A stretch of 5,208 bases of DNA from JALXCG01 sp026991065 [NCBI: Gemmatimonadota bacterium] (lineage in GTDB: Bacteria; GCA-2686955): positions 1-5,208 of the forward strand of contig JALXCG010000541.1 in the NCBI GenBank assembly GCA_026991065.1, in the 5' to 3' direction. This document shows positions 1 to 5,208 of the stretch, piece by piece (the stretch's first letter is position 1; each line of letters starts with the position of its first letter). A program made the translations under genes and the position numbers. Under the pieces are notes generated by a model. It ran no database searches. It was not told where the DNA came from and saw nothing but the letters and a program-made list of their open reading frames with translations.

Positions 1-400
1 GGTGATAACAGGCTGGTGAGTGGGTCAAGAGGTTGCCGCCGAGGATCCAGATGCAGACCACCGGTCGCAACTGGTCGTAGTCCTGCCCGGAGCCGAGCTG
101 CTGCAGATAGAGGCTGCTCCAGTTGTGAAGCATGCGTGCCGGAAGCGAGCGCCGCAGTTCCAACTGGATCTCGATCTGGTAGATCACCCCGTGCTGATCG
201 GTCGCTTTTACATCCACGATGGTCAGCTTGTCACCCTCGAACTCGCGCTCATTGTAGGGATTGAGAATCTCCACCTGGGTGATCGGCGGGGTCGGCTCCA
301 GGACCCCATTGAGGAAGTCGAGCAGCAAGTCAGAATGCCGGGGCGAACCCAACAAAGCCTTGAAAACACAATCAACTGTGGGATCGATGCGGTGCTTCAA
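1..400 (-). CDS. Rpn family recombination-promoting nuclease / putative transposase (PD-(D/E)XK), partial
   Basis: Reading the minus strand from a TTG at 400-398 gives 133 codons with no stop up to the window edge, so the C-terminus is missing. The protein begins MKHRIDPTVDCVFKALLGS and continues with VEILNPYNEREF, VDVKATD, YQIEIQL, ARMLHNWSSLYLQQL and SGQDYDQL. This is the conserved N-terminal half of the Rpn / PDDEXK_2 group (TIGR01784-like), whose full members are roughly 250-320 residues. The likely nuclease core is D63 (VDVKA) and E77-x-Q79 (IEIQ); the E-x-Q form in place of E-x-K is, as I recall, usual here. Known members (E. coli RpnA type) are DNA endonucleases that promote RecA-independent recombination; for this copy that role is inferred. 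The TTG start is chosen because it falls exactly where relatives begin with ATG-Lys-His-Arg and no in-frame ATG lies nearby. No strong Shine-Dalgarno is visible; GGAAG sits just upstream. The gene has neither an ATG start nor a stop in the window, so a simple ORF scan misses it. Confidence 0.9.
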   Translation of the reverse strand, partial: MKHRIDPTVDCVFKALLGSPRHSDLLLDFLNGVLEPTPPITQVEILNPYNEREFEGDKLTIVDVKATDQHGVIYQIEIQLELRRSLPARMLHNWSSLYLQQLGSGQDYDQLRPVVCIWILGGNLLTHSPACYH

Positions 401-605
401 CGGTCTTCCGTCCCATCTTCAGCAGCGCCCGCCGCACGGGCGGCGCGGACCAGCCCGATCCTCCGCGACCGGACGGCCCCGGAGAGGATTGAGGGCGTGA
501 AAGCCCCCAGTTCGCGCAAGAACGGGACCAGCAGCCGCTTTGCACCTTCCGCACCTAGGAGCGTGTCGCGCATTGGCTTCACGTCGCCCCGCACTCGTTC
601 CTGCT

Positions 606-722
606 CCGATCTCTGCGTTGCTAAGTCCTTGAAAGGCAACCAGCTTTCCTGCGGACTCAGCGCCTTGATCTCGAAACAGGCCCGAATACGAGGCTCGAAA
701 GCCAATGCACGACACGCTCCTG
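606..722 (+). repeat. 117-bp imperfect direct repeat, copy A
   Basis: This copy aligns without gaps to 2136-2252 in the same orientation, with 98 of 117 positions identical by hand count. The first 70 bases differ at only 5 positions and the last 47 at 14. Mismatches fall on all three codon phases (7, 4 and 8), so the similarity does not look like protein-coding constraint. A short inverted repeat, GTTGC then GCAAC, is kept in both copies. The copy runs straight into the truncated ATPase tail at about 715-722. The repeat family is not one I recognise. It may be a dispersed genomic repeat or the residue of a mobile unit. Confidence 0.85.
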
Positions 723-841
723 GCGCACCCATTCTGGTTCGAGAGATGAATGCGGTTGTCGGTGATATCCAGGTCGCGGTGGAGTTCAAAGCGGCGAAGA
801 GTGTTCGGGCGCTGGATCTGCGGGGGTTGCGCGCGCTGGCG
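721..841 (+). pseudogene. Truncated C-terminal fragment of a second AAA_14/DUF4143 ATPase
   Basis: This stretch is closely similar to 1839-1959 inside the intact ATPase. It starts with the identical 14-mer TGGCGCACCCATTC (721-734 and 1839-1852), and the match ends near 841. Translated, AVEFKAAKS and LDLRGLRALA match the intact gene's AVEFKAAKS and RDLRGLRALA, and 24 of 31 residues agree across that block. One extra base at about 735-754 shifts the frame relative to the intact gene. No ATPase core, start codon or Walker motifs precede it. The true C-terminal tail is also absent, and after 841 the sequence diverges to a stop at 878-880. It is therefore the remnant of a paralogous copy, cut at its left side against repeat copy A. 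Expression is unlikely. Confidence 0.85.
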
Positions 842-868
842 GCAGTGATGCCGCAGCGGGAAATTCTG

Positions 869-897
869 GAAAATCATTGACTCTGTTCCCGATTTTC
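869..897. repeat. 7-bp inverted repeat upstream of the ATPase
   Basis: GAAAATC at 869-875 is matched by its exact reverse complement GATTTTC at 891-897, with a 15-base spacer. It lies 15 bases before the ATPase start codon. It also contains a TTGACT (877-882) that could serve as a -35 box, although the 17-base-spaced -10 partner (GAAATT, 900-905) is poor. It could be an operator, a weak hairpin or chance. Confidence 0.35.
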
Positions 898-911
898 ACG
901 AAATTCCATAC

Positions 912-2090
912 ATGAGTCAACGAATTCAGCCAATTCCACGCCTTCTCAAAGTGGGTTTCTCACCGAATCCGCTCACCGGTTCAGCGGCGTCCTTTCTCTG
1001 GGGGCCGCGCCAAACCGGCAAAACCACGCTTCTCCGCCACCAGTTTCCCGACGCGCGGTACTACGATCTTCTCGATACAGAACTCGCCGCCACCCTCGCG
1101 GTTCGCCCGCGAACCTTGCGCGAAGAGGTGCTGGCCGACCGGTCCGCGGTGGTGGTGCTGGACGAGGTGCAAAAGATCCCCGCCCTGCTGGAAGAGGTGC
1201 ACTGGCTGCTCGAAAACACTGCGACGCATTTTGTTCTGTGCGGATCGAGCGCGCGTAGCCTTCGGCGCAAGGGACACAATCTCCTGGGCGGCAGGGCGAT
1301 CGAGTTCCACCTCCTGCCATTGACCAGCGCCGAGCTGGCCCGGCTGGATCTGTGCAAGGTGCTGAATCACGGTGCTTTGCCCGCGCACTACTTGTCTCCG
1401 GACCCGCGCCGGCTCTTGCGCGCCTATGTCAATGCATACATCAAGGAGGAGATCATCGATGAATCGGTCACGCGCAATGTGCCGGCGTTCTCGCGCTTTC
1501 TGCAGATCGTCGCCCTCACGCATGGACGGCAACTGAACTACGCCAACATCGCGCGCGAAACCGGCGTCTCGGCGGCAACTGTGCGGAGCTACTACCAGAT
1601 CCTGAAAGACACTCTTCTCGGTTTCGAACTCGAACCCTGGCGACGAGCGCGAAATCGACGTCTGGTCGAAACATCGAAGTTCTTTCTCTTCGACGTCGGA
1701 ATCGCGAATCACCTCAATCCCGAGACAGGGGCAATCAGCGCCGGAAGCGACACCTTCGGCCGCGCTTTCGAGCACTTCCTGCTGAACGAGTTGCGTGCCC
1801 ATCTCGCCTATCGGGATCTGCACCATTCGCTCCGCTACTGGCGCACCCATTCCGGCCATGAGGTGGATGCGATTGTCGGTGATATGCAACTCGCGGTGGA
1901 GTTCAAAGCGGCGAAGAGTATTCGAGAGCGCGATTTGAGGGGGCTGCGCGCGCTGGCGCAGGAGCACGAGGTCGGACGCAGCATCATTGTGTCGCGAGAG
2001 AGCAGACCCCGGCGAACGAGTGACGGCATCGACATCTTGCCGTGGAGAGATTTCTGCGGCCTGCTGTGGGCGGGGGAACTGATCGGATAG
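912..2090 (+). CDS. ATP-binding protein, AAA_14 domain with DUF4143 C-terminal domain
   Basis: This complete 392-residue protein has the usual length for the family. The N-terminal AAA domain has Walker A GPRQTGKT (31-38), Walker B VVVLDE (80-85, with D84 and E85) and a sensor-like FVLCGSSAR (107-115). A linker DPRRLLRAYVNAYIKEEI leads into a DUF4143 region with a winged-helix-like segment (about 206-233, LNYANIARETGVSAATVRSY). The C-terminal part resembles a PD-(D/E)XK fold: HEVDAIVG (E317, D319), then VEFKA (E330-x-K332), then DLRGLRAL. Family members bind and probably hydrolyse ATP. Their biological role is poorly defined; they are abundant, often multicopy, and suspected of DNA-related or toxin/defence-type functions. 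The start is the first ATG, and no Shine-Dalgarno lies upstream, so initiation may be weak or leaderless. A paralogous tail fragment lies just upstream at 721-841. The next gene is convergent, so this gene appears to be transcribed alone. Confidence 0.95.
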   Translation: MSQRIQPIPRLLKVGFSPNPLTGSAASFLWGPRQTGKTTLLRHQFPDARYYDLLDTELAATLAVRPRTLREEVLADRSAVVVLDEVQKIPALLEEVHWLLENTATHFVLCGSSARSLRRKGHNLLGGRAIEFHLLPLTSAELARLDLCKVLNHGALPAHYLSPDPRRLLRAYVNAYIKEEIIDESVTRNVPAFSRFLQIVALTHGRQLNYANIARETGVSAATVRSYYQILKDTLLGFELEPWRRARNRRLVETSKFFLFDVGIANHLNPETGAISAGSDTFGRAFEHFLLNELRAHLAYRDLHHSLRYWRTHSGHEVDAIVGDMQLAVEFKAAKSIRERDLRGLRALAQEHEVGRSIIVSRESRPRRTSDGIDILPWRDFCGLLWAGELIG

Positions 2091-2516
2091 GGTCGGTTGG
2101 ATGAACGGGGAGCGATGGAATCCGCGCGCAGGCAGCCGATCTCTGCGTTGCTGAATCCTTGAACGGCAACCAGCTTTCCGGCGGACTCGGCGCCTTGATC
2201 TCGAAGCAACCCCAAGCACGCGACCCGAAAGCCGATGTGCGACAGGCGCCTGTATCGAGATCATGAGTCGCGGAGCGGAGTTGCCGAACAAGTAGGTCGA
2301 TTCGCTTCGGCACCAACGGCCATCGCCAGCGATGAGCCGGCGCCTCGCGCGGTTGCGGGAGAGCGGATTCGGCCAGGAAGGGAGTGGGCGGTGCCGCGCT
2401 CTGCTCCGATGGGAGAGCCGGGGTTCGGGAAAACGCTGGGCCGGAGCACTCCTCCCCCCAAAGAGATGACGCGCGGAGGTCAGGGAAAGCGGTGGCGCAA
2501 CTACGGAGTGCCGAGG
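2091..2516. other. Convergent intergenic region with no gene
   Basis: This gap separates the ends of the ATPase (plus) and the LegB-like gene (minus). It contains repeat copy B at 2136-2252. In the remaining 264 bases I find no recognisable protein on either strand, no RNA gene and no good intrinsic terminator with a T-run for either flanking gene. Reading frames open across it are extensions of antisense frames of the neighbouring genes. Confidence 0.6.
2136..2252 (+). repeat. 117-bp imperfect direct repeat, copy B
   Basis: This is the second copy of the 606-722 repeat, in the same orientation, exactly 1530 bases downstream and starting 45 bases after the ATPase stop codon. Both copies begin CCGATCTCTGCGTTGCT, and both contain GGCAACCAGCTTTCC followed by CGCCTTGATCTCGAA with only small changes. 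Similarity stops abruptly before 2136 and after about 2252, so these look like the real borders of the shared unit. The two copies bracket the intact ATPase and the ATPase fragment. Confidence 0.85.
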
Positions 2517-3506
2517 TTATTCGATCTGTGCGAGGGGGTCGAAACGCTCGAGATGGCGGCGATACCACTCGATCGTGCGTTGAAATGCCTCTTCTTGCGG
2601 CACTTCCGGCGCCCAGCCGAGGATCTCCCGGGCCAGGGAGGTGTCGGCGAGAAGGCGCTCGACCTCACTGCCCTTGGGGCGCGATCGCTCGGTGGCGGAG
2701 ATGATTTCGATTTCATCGTGGCCGATCAGTCGGCCCAGGGTGTGCGCCAGGTCGCGGATGCTGATCTCGGTGCAGCCGCCGATGTTCATGGTTCGCCCGA
2801 CAGCATCTTCGGTCTCGGCGGCGAGGAGGAAGGCGCGCATCGAATCGGTGACGAAGTTGTAGTCGCGGGTCGGGTAGATGTTGCCCAGGCGCACCCGGTT
2901 GCCGCGGAGCAGTTGAGTGATGATGGTGGGAACGATGGCGCGGGTCGATTGGCGCGGCCCGAAGGTGCAGAAGAGGCGCACCGCGGTGACCGGCAGGGCA
3001 AAGGAGCGGTGGAAGGACTCGGCCAACTTGTCGGCTGCGATCTTCGACGCCGAATAGGGCGATTGCGCTTGCAGGGGATGGGTTTCGCTGATCGGGACTT
3101 GCTGCGCGGTGCCGTAGACCTGGCTGGTGGAGGTTTGCACGAACCGCTCCACACCGGCGTCGCGTGCGGCTTCGAGAAGGTTGAGCGCCCCCTCGACGTT
3201 GACTCGGACATAGGATGAGGCGGCATGGTAGGAGTAGGGAACGCCGATCAGCGCCGCCAGGTGGAAAACCACGTCGACGCCGCGCAGCACGCGATGCATC
3301 ATGCGGGCGTCGCAGACATCGGCGGCGACAATCTCCATCTCCCCGGCCAGTGGGGAGGTGTCGAGCCAGCCGCGTGTGCCGAGTGCGTTGTAGTGTACCA
3401 GGGCACGCGTGCGGGCGCCCTTGCGCACCAGGGTTTCGGCCAAGTGGCTGCCCAGAAATCCTCCGGCGCCGGTGATCAGAACTTGTCTTGTGGCCCAGTC
3501 GAACAT
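2517..3506 (-). CDS. NAD-dependent epimerase/dehydratase, LegB-like (sugar-nucleotide 4,6-dehydratase family)
   Basis: This is a complete 329-residue extended SDR. The Rossmann motif TGAGGFLGSH (12-21) binds NAD(P), and the catalytic set is TSTSQVYG (125-132) with Y151-x3-K155 (YSASK). Family signatures include YNALGTRGWLD, LAALIGVPYSYHA, HPLQAQSPYSASK, GPRQSTRA, PTRDYNFV and SEVERLLAD. These match the LLPSF_EDH_00030/LegB group, whose studied members act as GlcNAc-nucleotide 4,6-dehydratases in legionaminic-acid synthesis. No other leg genes are visible, so the substrate is an inference. One oddity is LFCTFGPRQS (178-187), where relatives as I recall them usually have PFNTYGPRQS, giving C180 and F182 in place of Asn and Tyr. 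The start at 3506 is chosen because GGAG lies 8 bases upstream and the Rossmann fold follows at once; the frame stays open upstream to 3785 without recognisable protein. The gene is divergent from the glycosyltransferase at 3917, consistent with a glycan gene cluster. Confidence 0.92.
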   Translation of the reverse strand: MFDWATRQVLITGAGGFLGSHLAETLVRKGARTRALVHYNALGTRGWLDTSPLAGEMEIVAADVCDARMMHRVLRGVDVVFHLAALIGVPYSYHAASSYVRVNVEGALNLLEAARDAGVERFVQTSTSQVYGTAQQVPISETHPLQAQSPYSASKIAADKLAESFHRSFALPVTAVRLFCTFGPRQSTRAIVPTIITQLLRGNRVRLGNIYPTRDYNFVTDSMRAFLLAAETEDAVGRTMNIGGCTEISIRDLAHTLGRLIGHDEIEIISATERSRPKGSEVERLLADTSLAREILGWAPEVPQEEAFQRTIEWYRRHLERFDPLAQIE

Positions 3507-3514
3507 CCTGTTGG

Positions 3515-3518
3515 CTCC
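3515..3518 (-). promoter_or_regulatory. Ribosome binding site of the LegB-like gene
   Basis: On the minus strand GGAG is followed by 8 bases and then ATG at 3506-3504. This decides the start over the upstream in-frame codons, because the NAD-binding motif follows 11 residues later as expected for the family. Confidence 0.7.
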
Positions 3519-3642
3519 GTCCTGCTGGTCACTTGGGCGCTGGGGCGGGTGCATGAGTGGCGGAGTAAGTCGGCAGGCCGCCGTGGGCAGTGGGGTTGCC
3601 GCTCCGTTGATCGCTTCCGGTTTGGTGCGCCGAAGTTCCTGA

Positions 3643-3671
3643 ATGGTAGATGGATCGGGCTCCTGTGTAAA
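3643..3671 (-). promoter_or_regulatory. Candidate sigma-70-type promoter for the LegB-like gene
   Basis: On the minus strand TTTACA (3671-3666, five of six matches to TTGACA) is followed by an exact 17-base spacer and TACCAT (3648-3643, four of six matches to TATAAT). Transcription would start near 3636, giving a leader of about 130 bases before the ATG at 3506. It was found by eye only, and consensus matches of this quality occur by chance. Confidence 0.4.
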
Positions 3672-3809
3672 CCGTGAAGAAAAGCTCCCGGGCCGGTCTG
3701 GTCTCGTTGAAGGGGCATCGGGAGTTCTGCTGCCCCCGCCGCGCGCGGAGGAGAGGGTGCGCGGGTGAGATTCTCCGCTCGGCACGGCTCTGTTCTGTTG
3801 CTACCCTTA

Positions 3810-3884
3810 GCCTGCCGGCTTCGGCGTGGTCGCTTCAATCCACGGAAACGATGATCCCGCGAGTGTACACAATCGCCGGCAGGC
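3810..3884 (+). repeat. Perfect 10-bp inverted repeat in the glycosyltransferase leader
   Basis: GCCTGCCGGC (3810-3819) and GCCGGCAGGC (3875-3884) are exact reverse complements separated by 55 bases. The left arm can also form a competing local hairpin, GCCG (3814-3817) with CGGC (3822-3825). The spacer contains a palindrome GTGTACAC (3863-3870). The right arm ends 18 bases before the ribosome binding site. This could be an mRNA structure or a paired operator affecting glycosyltransferase expression, but function is unproven. Confidence 0.5.
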
Positions 3885-3902
3885 AACTGAGAACCCTGGA
3901 GC

Positions 3903-3908
3903 GAGGGA
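3903..3908 (+). promoter_or_regulatory. Ribosome binding site of the glycosyltransferase
   Basis: GAGGGA lies 8 bases before the ATG at 3917-3919. Together with the loss of family-like sequence upstream, it supports 3917 over the earlier in-frame ATG codons at 3851 and 3674. Confidence 0.6.
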
Positions 3909-3916
3909 ACTGGTCG

Positions 3917-5137
3917 ATGTCTGCAATTCGTCTGGTCTCTTTTACGACGCGGCTGCAGATGGGCGGGGCGGAGAACCGCCTGCTCTATATCGCGCGGGAG
4001 TTGCAGCAGAGGGACTATCACCACACGGTGGTGACACCGTGGCGTCCCACGCCGACTCAATCCGCCTGGTTCGGTCCGTTGCGTGAGCATTTTCTCGATT
4101 GCGGCACCGAGGTACGGGATCTGGGGCTGGAGTGGGACCAAAGCGCATTCAGCCTTGATCCGCGGCGGCTGGCACGCAAGGCCGCTCACATAGCGGCCAT
4201 TGTGAGGCGCTTGCGCCGTTTTCTGCGGGACACGCGGGCCGACCTGCTCGACCTGCACGTTGAGAGGGCGATCGCCTACGGCGCGCTCGCCGGGCGCTTG
4301 GCGCGAACCCCCGCAGTGGTTGCCACCGAATATCACCTGGGGATGTGGTCCTCCCCCCGATGGCGTTGGGTGGGCCGGCATCTGGTCCGTCACGGCATCG
4401 ATACACTGATTGCCGATTCAGAGATTCGGCGGCGGGAAATGGAGACGTTTTTTGGCTTGCGCCGGGAGCAGACCATTCTGGTGCGCAATGGCCTTGATCC
4501 GCCCGCGTCGCAGCTCACGGTGGAGCAGGCAAGGTTCCGGCTCGGGCTGCCTCCCCGGAATGGACGGGTGATCGGCATGATCGCCGGTTTGGTTCCCTAC
4601 AAGGGGCAGGATCTCCTGGTGGAGGCGGCGCCGCAGGTATTGAGAGAGGCGCCCGATAGTCTCTTCCTGTTTTGCGGCTACGCCCGCGACGATGCCTATC
4701 GGCGGGCGCTGGAGCAACGGGTGGAGGAACTCGGGATTGGAGAGAGGATACGCTTTGTCAGTTATCCGGGTCCCATCGGCGATGTCTGGAAGGCGATCGA
4801 CCTGCATGTGCATCCGTCCCGTTTCGATTCCGCGCCGCTCACCATCAGCGAGGGGATGGCGCTGGGCAAACCCCTGGTGGCAGCCGCCGTGGGCGGCATC
4901 CCCGAGCTGGTGGAGGAGGGTGTATCCGGTTTGCTGGTGCCGGCGGATGACAGCGAGGCGTTGGCGGCGAGCATTGTTCGGGTATTGCGGGATCCGGCAC
5001 TGCTGGCGCGCCTCGGAGCCGGAGCGCGGGCGCGCTATCAGGCGCGGCACCGCCCCGAGTTCATGATGGCCCAGCTGGACCATGCTTTCCGCAGTATGTT
5101 GGCCAGACGCCGGGCGTTTCGCGACGCGAAGGAGTAG
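3917..5137 (+). CDS. Glycosyltransferase family 4 protein (GT-B fold)
   Basis: This is a 406-residue protein, normal for GT4 enzymes, which transfer a sugar from a nucleotide donor to a lipid- or polysaccharide-linked acceptor at the cytoplasmic face of the membrane. The N-terminal acceptor domain starts at once with IRLVSFTTRLQMGGAENRLL (GGAE at 16-19). The C-terminal donor domain shows GMIAGLVPYKGQDLL (K229, G230), LFLFCGYA, a helix leading to IRFVSYPG, VHPSRFDSAPLTISEGMALG and VGGIPELVEEGVSGLLVP. The family's E-x7-E donor-site motif appears here as D304-x7-E312, with Asp at the first position. No membrane segment or signal peptide is evident. The start at 3917 has a GAGGGA ribosome site, and the extra upstream residues of the longer open frame do not fit the family. 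The stop at 5135-5137 overlaps the vicinity of the next gene's ribosome site, so both genes are probably one operon. Donor and acceptor sugars cannot be inferred. Confidence 0.93.
   Translation: MSAIRLVSFTTRLQMGGAENRLLYIARELQQRDYHHTVVTPWRPTPTQSAWFGPLREHFLDCGTEVRDLGLEWDQSAFSLDPRRLARKAAHIAAIVRRLRRFLRDTRADLLDLHVERAIAYGALAGRLARTPAVVATEYHLGMWSSPRWRWVGRHLVRHGIDTLIADSEIRRREMETFFGLRREQTILVRNGLDPPASQLTVEQARFRLGLPPRNGRVIGMIAGLVPYKGQDLLVEAAPQVLREAPDSLFLFCGYARDDAYRRALEQRVEELGIGERIRFVSYPGPIGDVWKAIDLHVHPSRFDSAPLTISEGMALGKPLVAAAVGGIPELVEEGVSGLLVPADDSEALAASIVRVLRDPALLARLGAGARARYQARHRPEFMMAQLDHAFRSMLARRRAFRDAKE
5129..5134 (+). promoter_or_regulatory. Ribosome binding site of the downstream SDR gene
   Basis: AAGGAG is a strong Shine-Dalgarno 7 bases before the ATG at 5142. 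It lies inside the last codons of the glycosyltransferase, immediately before its TAG stop, which supports co-transcription and possibly coupled translation. Confidence 0.8.
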
Positions 5138-5141
5138 TTGC

Positions 5142-5208
5142 ATGCAGCCGCTATTGGTGATTGGTGCCCAGGGGTTCGTGGGGCGCTATTTTGTTGTCGA
5201 GTGGTTGC
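5142..5208 (+). CDS. NAD-dependent epimerase/dehydratase (extended SDR), N-terminal fragment
   Basis: Only 22 codons are in the window; the gene continues beyond the right edge. The start MQPLLVIGAQGFVGRYFVVE shows a beta strand followed by GAQGFVG (8-14), the GxxGxxG nucleotide-binding loop typical of extended SDRs such as sugar-nucleotide epimerases, dehydratases and RmlD-like reductases. It begins 4 bases after the glycosyltransferase stop and has an AAGGAG ribosome site, so it is probably in the same operon and acts in nucleotide-sugar supply. The exact reaction cannot be told from this fragment. Confidence 0.75.
   Translation, partial: MQPLLVIGAQGFVGRYFVVEWL

Larger units (their letters stand above)
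401..911. other. Gene-poor stretch between nuclease and ATPase
   Basis: No convincing gene lies here, although long reading frames are open on both strands, as is common in GC-rich DNA. The stretch holds repeat copy A (606-722), a decayed ATPase C-terminal fragment (721-841) and a 7-bp inverted repeat just before the ATPase start. I recognise nothing in 401-605. The minus-strand frame ending at 397 overlaps the nuclease TTG start by a TTGA, which would look like translational coupling. However, that frame reads antisense through the ATPase fragment and through a repeat that shows no codon-type conservation, so I do not call it a gene. Confidence 0.6.
3507..3916. other. Divergent intergenic region between LegB-like gene and glycosyltransferase
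   Basis: This 410-base region holds the leaders of two divergent genes: a candidate minus-strand promoter (3643-3671) and a 10-bp inverted repeat (3810-3884) in the glycosyltransferase leader. The plus-strand frame is open from 3674, but the residues before 3917 are Arg/Ser/Cys-rich and resemble no glycosyltransferase, so I treat it as non-coding. No convincing plus-strand sigma-70 promoter was found. Confidence 0.6.

Noticed and set aside
493-506. Small GGGC/GCCC hairpin as a possible terminator
   Set aside because: It has only four base pairs and no T-run follows on either strand.
397-789. Minus-strand frame of 130 codons whose stop overlaps the nuclease start
   Set aside because: It begins antisense to the ATPase fragment and crosses a repeat with no codon-phase conservation. 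It resembles no protein family I know.
20-880. Long plus-strand open frame of 286 codons
   Set aside because: It runs antisense to the clear Rpn-type nuclease at 1-400, then through the repeat and the ATPase fragment. Only its last part has family-like residues, and these come from the pseudogene remnant.
981-2291. Minus-strand open frame of 436 codons
   Set aside because: It is antisense to the ATPase, whose Walker motifs and DUF4143 region are unmistakable, and its translation shows no recognisable domain.
2235-3218. Plus-strand open frame of 327 codons
   Set aside because: It is antisense to the LegB-like SDR and its translation is a Gly/Asp/Val-rich shadow without motifs.
3507-3785. N-terminal extension of the LegB-like enzyme by 93 residues
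   Set aside because: The Rossmann motif must lie near the N-terminus, the ATG at 3506 has a well-placed GGAG, and the added residues are Pro/Arg/Ser-rich noise.
3674-3916. N-terminal extension of the glycosyltransferase by 81 residues
   Set aside because: The GT-B fold begins directly after the ATG at 3917, which has its own ribosome site. The upstream residues are not family-like and include the inverted-repeat leader.
3476-4393. Minus-strand open frame of 305 codons
   Set aside because: It is antisense to the glycosyltransferase and its leader, with a low-complexity Arg/Pro-rich translation and no ribosome site.

Overview
This GC-rich bacterial window has two parts. The left half (about 1-2250) is an accessory patch. 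It holds a truncated Rpn-family PD-(D/E)XK nuclease/putative transposase on the minus strand, running off the left edge. It also holds a complete AAA_14/DUF4143 ATP-binding protein on the plus strand, a decayed C-terminal fragment of a second copy of that ATPase, and two copies of a 117-bp non-coding direct repeat that bracket the ATPase. The right half (about 2517-5208) is a surface-polysaccharide or glycan locus. It holds a LegB-like extended-SDR sugar-nucleotide dehydratase/epimerase on the minus strand and, divergently on the plus strand, a GT4-type glycosyltransferase followed almost immediately by the start of another NAD-dependent epimerase/dehydratase.

Region by region: 1-400 Rpn-family nuclease (minus, TTG start, C-terminus missing); 401-911 gene-poor stretch with repeat copy A, the ATPase fragment and a small inverted repeat; 912-2090 ATPase; 2091-2516 convergent intergenic region with repeat copy B; 2517-3506 LegB-like SDR (minus); 3507-3916 divergent intergenic region with a reasonable minus-strand promoter candidate and a perfect 10-bp inverted repeat in the glycosyltransferase leader; 3917-5137 glycosyltransferase; 5142-5208 second SDR, cut by the window edge.

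The glycan genes fit together plausibly. The LegB-like enzyme would modify a nucleotide sugar, the second SDR may do another such step, and the glycosyltransferase would add a sugar to an acceptor. The end products cannot be told from this window. The two left-hand genes belong to families that are widely scattered between genomes and often found as repeated accessory genes. The duplicated ATPase tail and the paired repeats suggest past duplication, recombination and decay.

The organism is a GC-rich bacterium, most likely Gram-negative judging by the Rpn and AAA_14/DUF4143 gene types, but the sequence does not fix the phylum. I see no tRNA, rRNA, CRISPR array or complete insertion sequence, and no clear evidence of a wholly new system. 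The best leads are the 117-bp repeat pair and the truncated ATPase copy joined to it.
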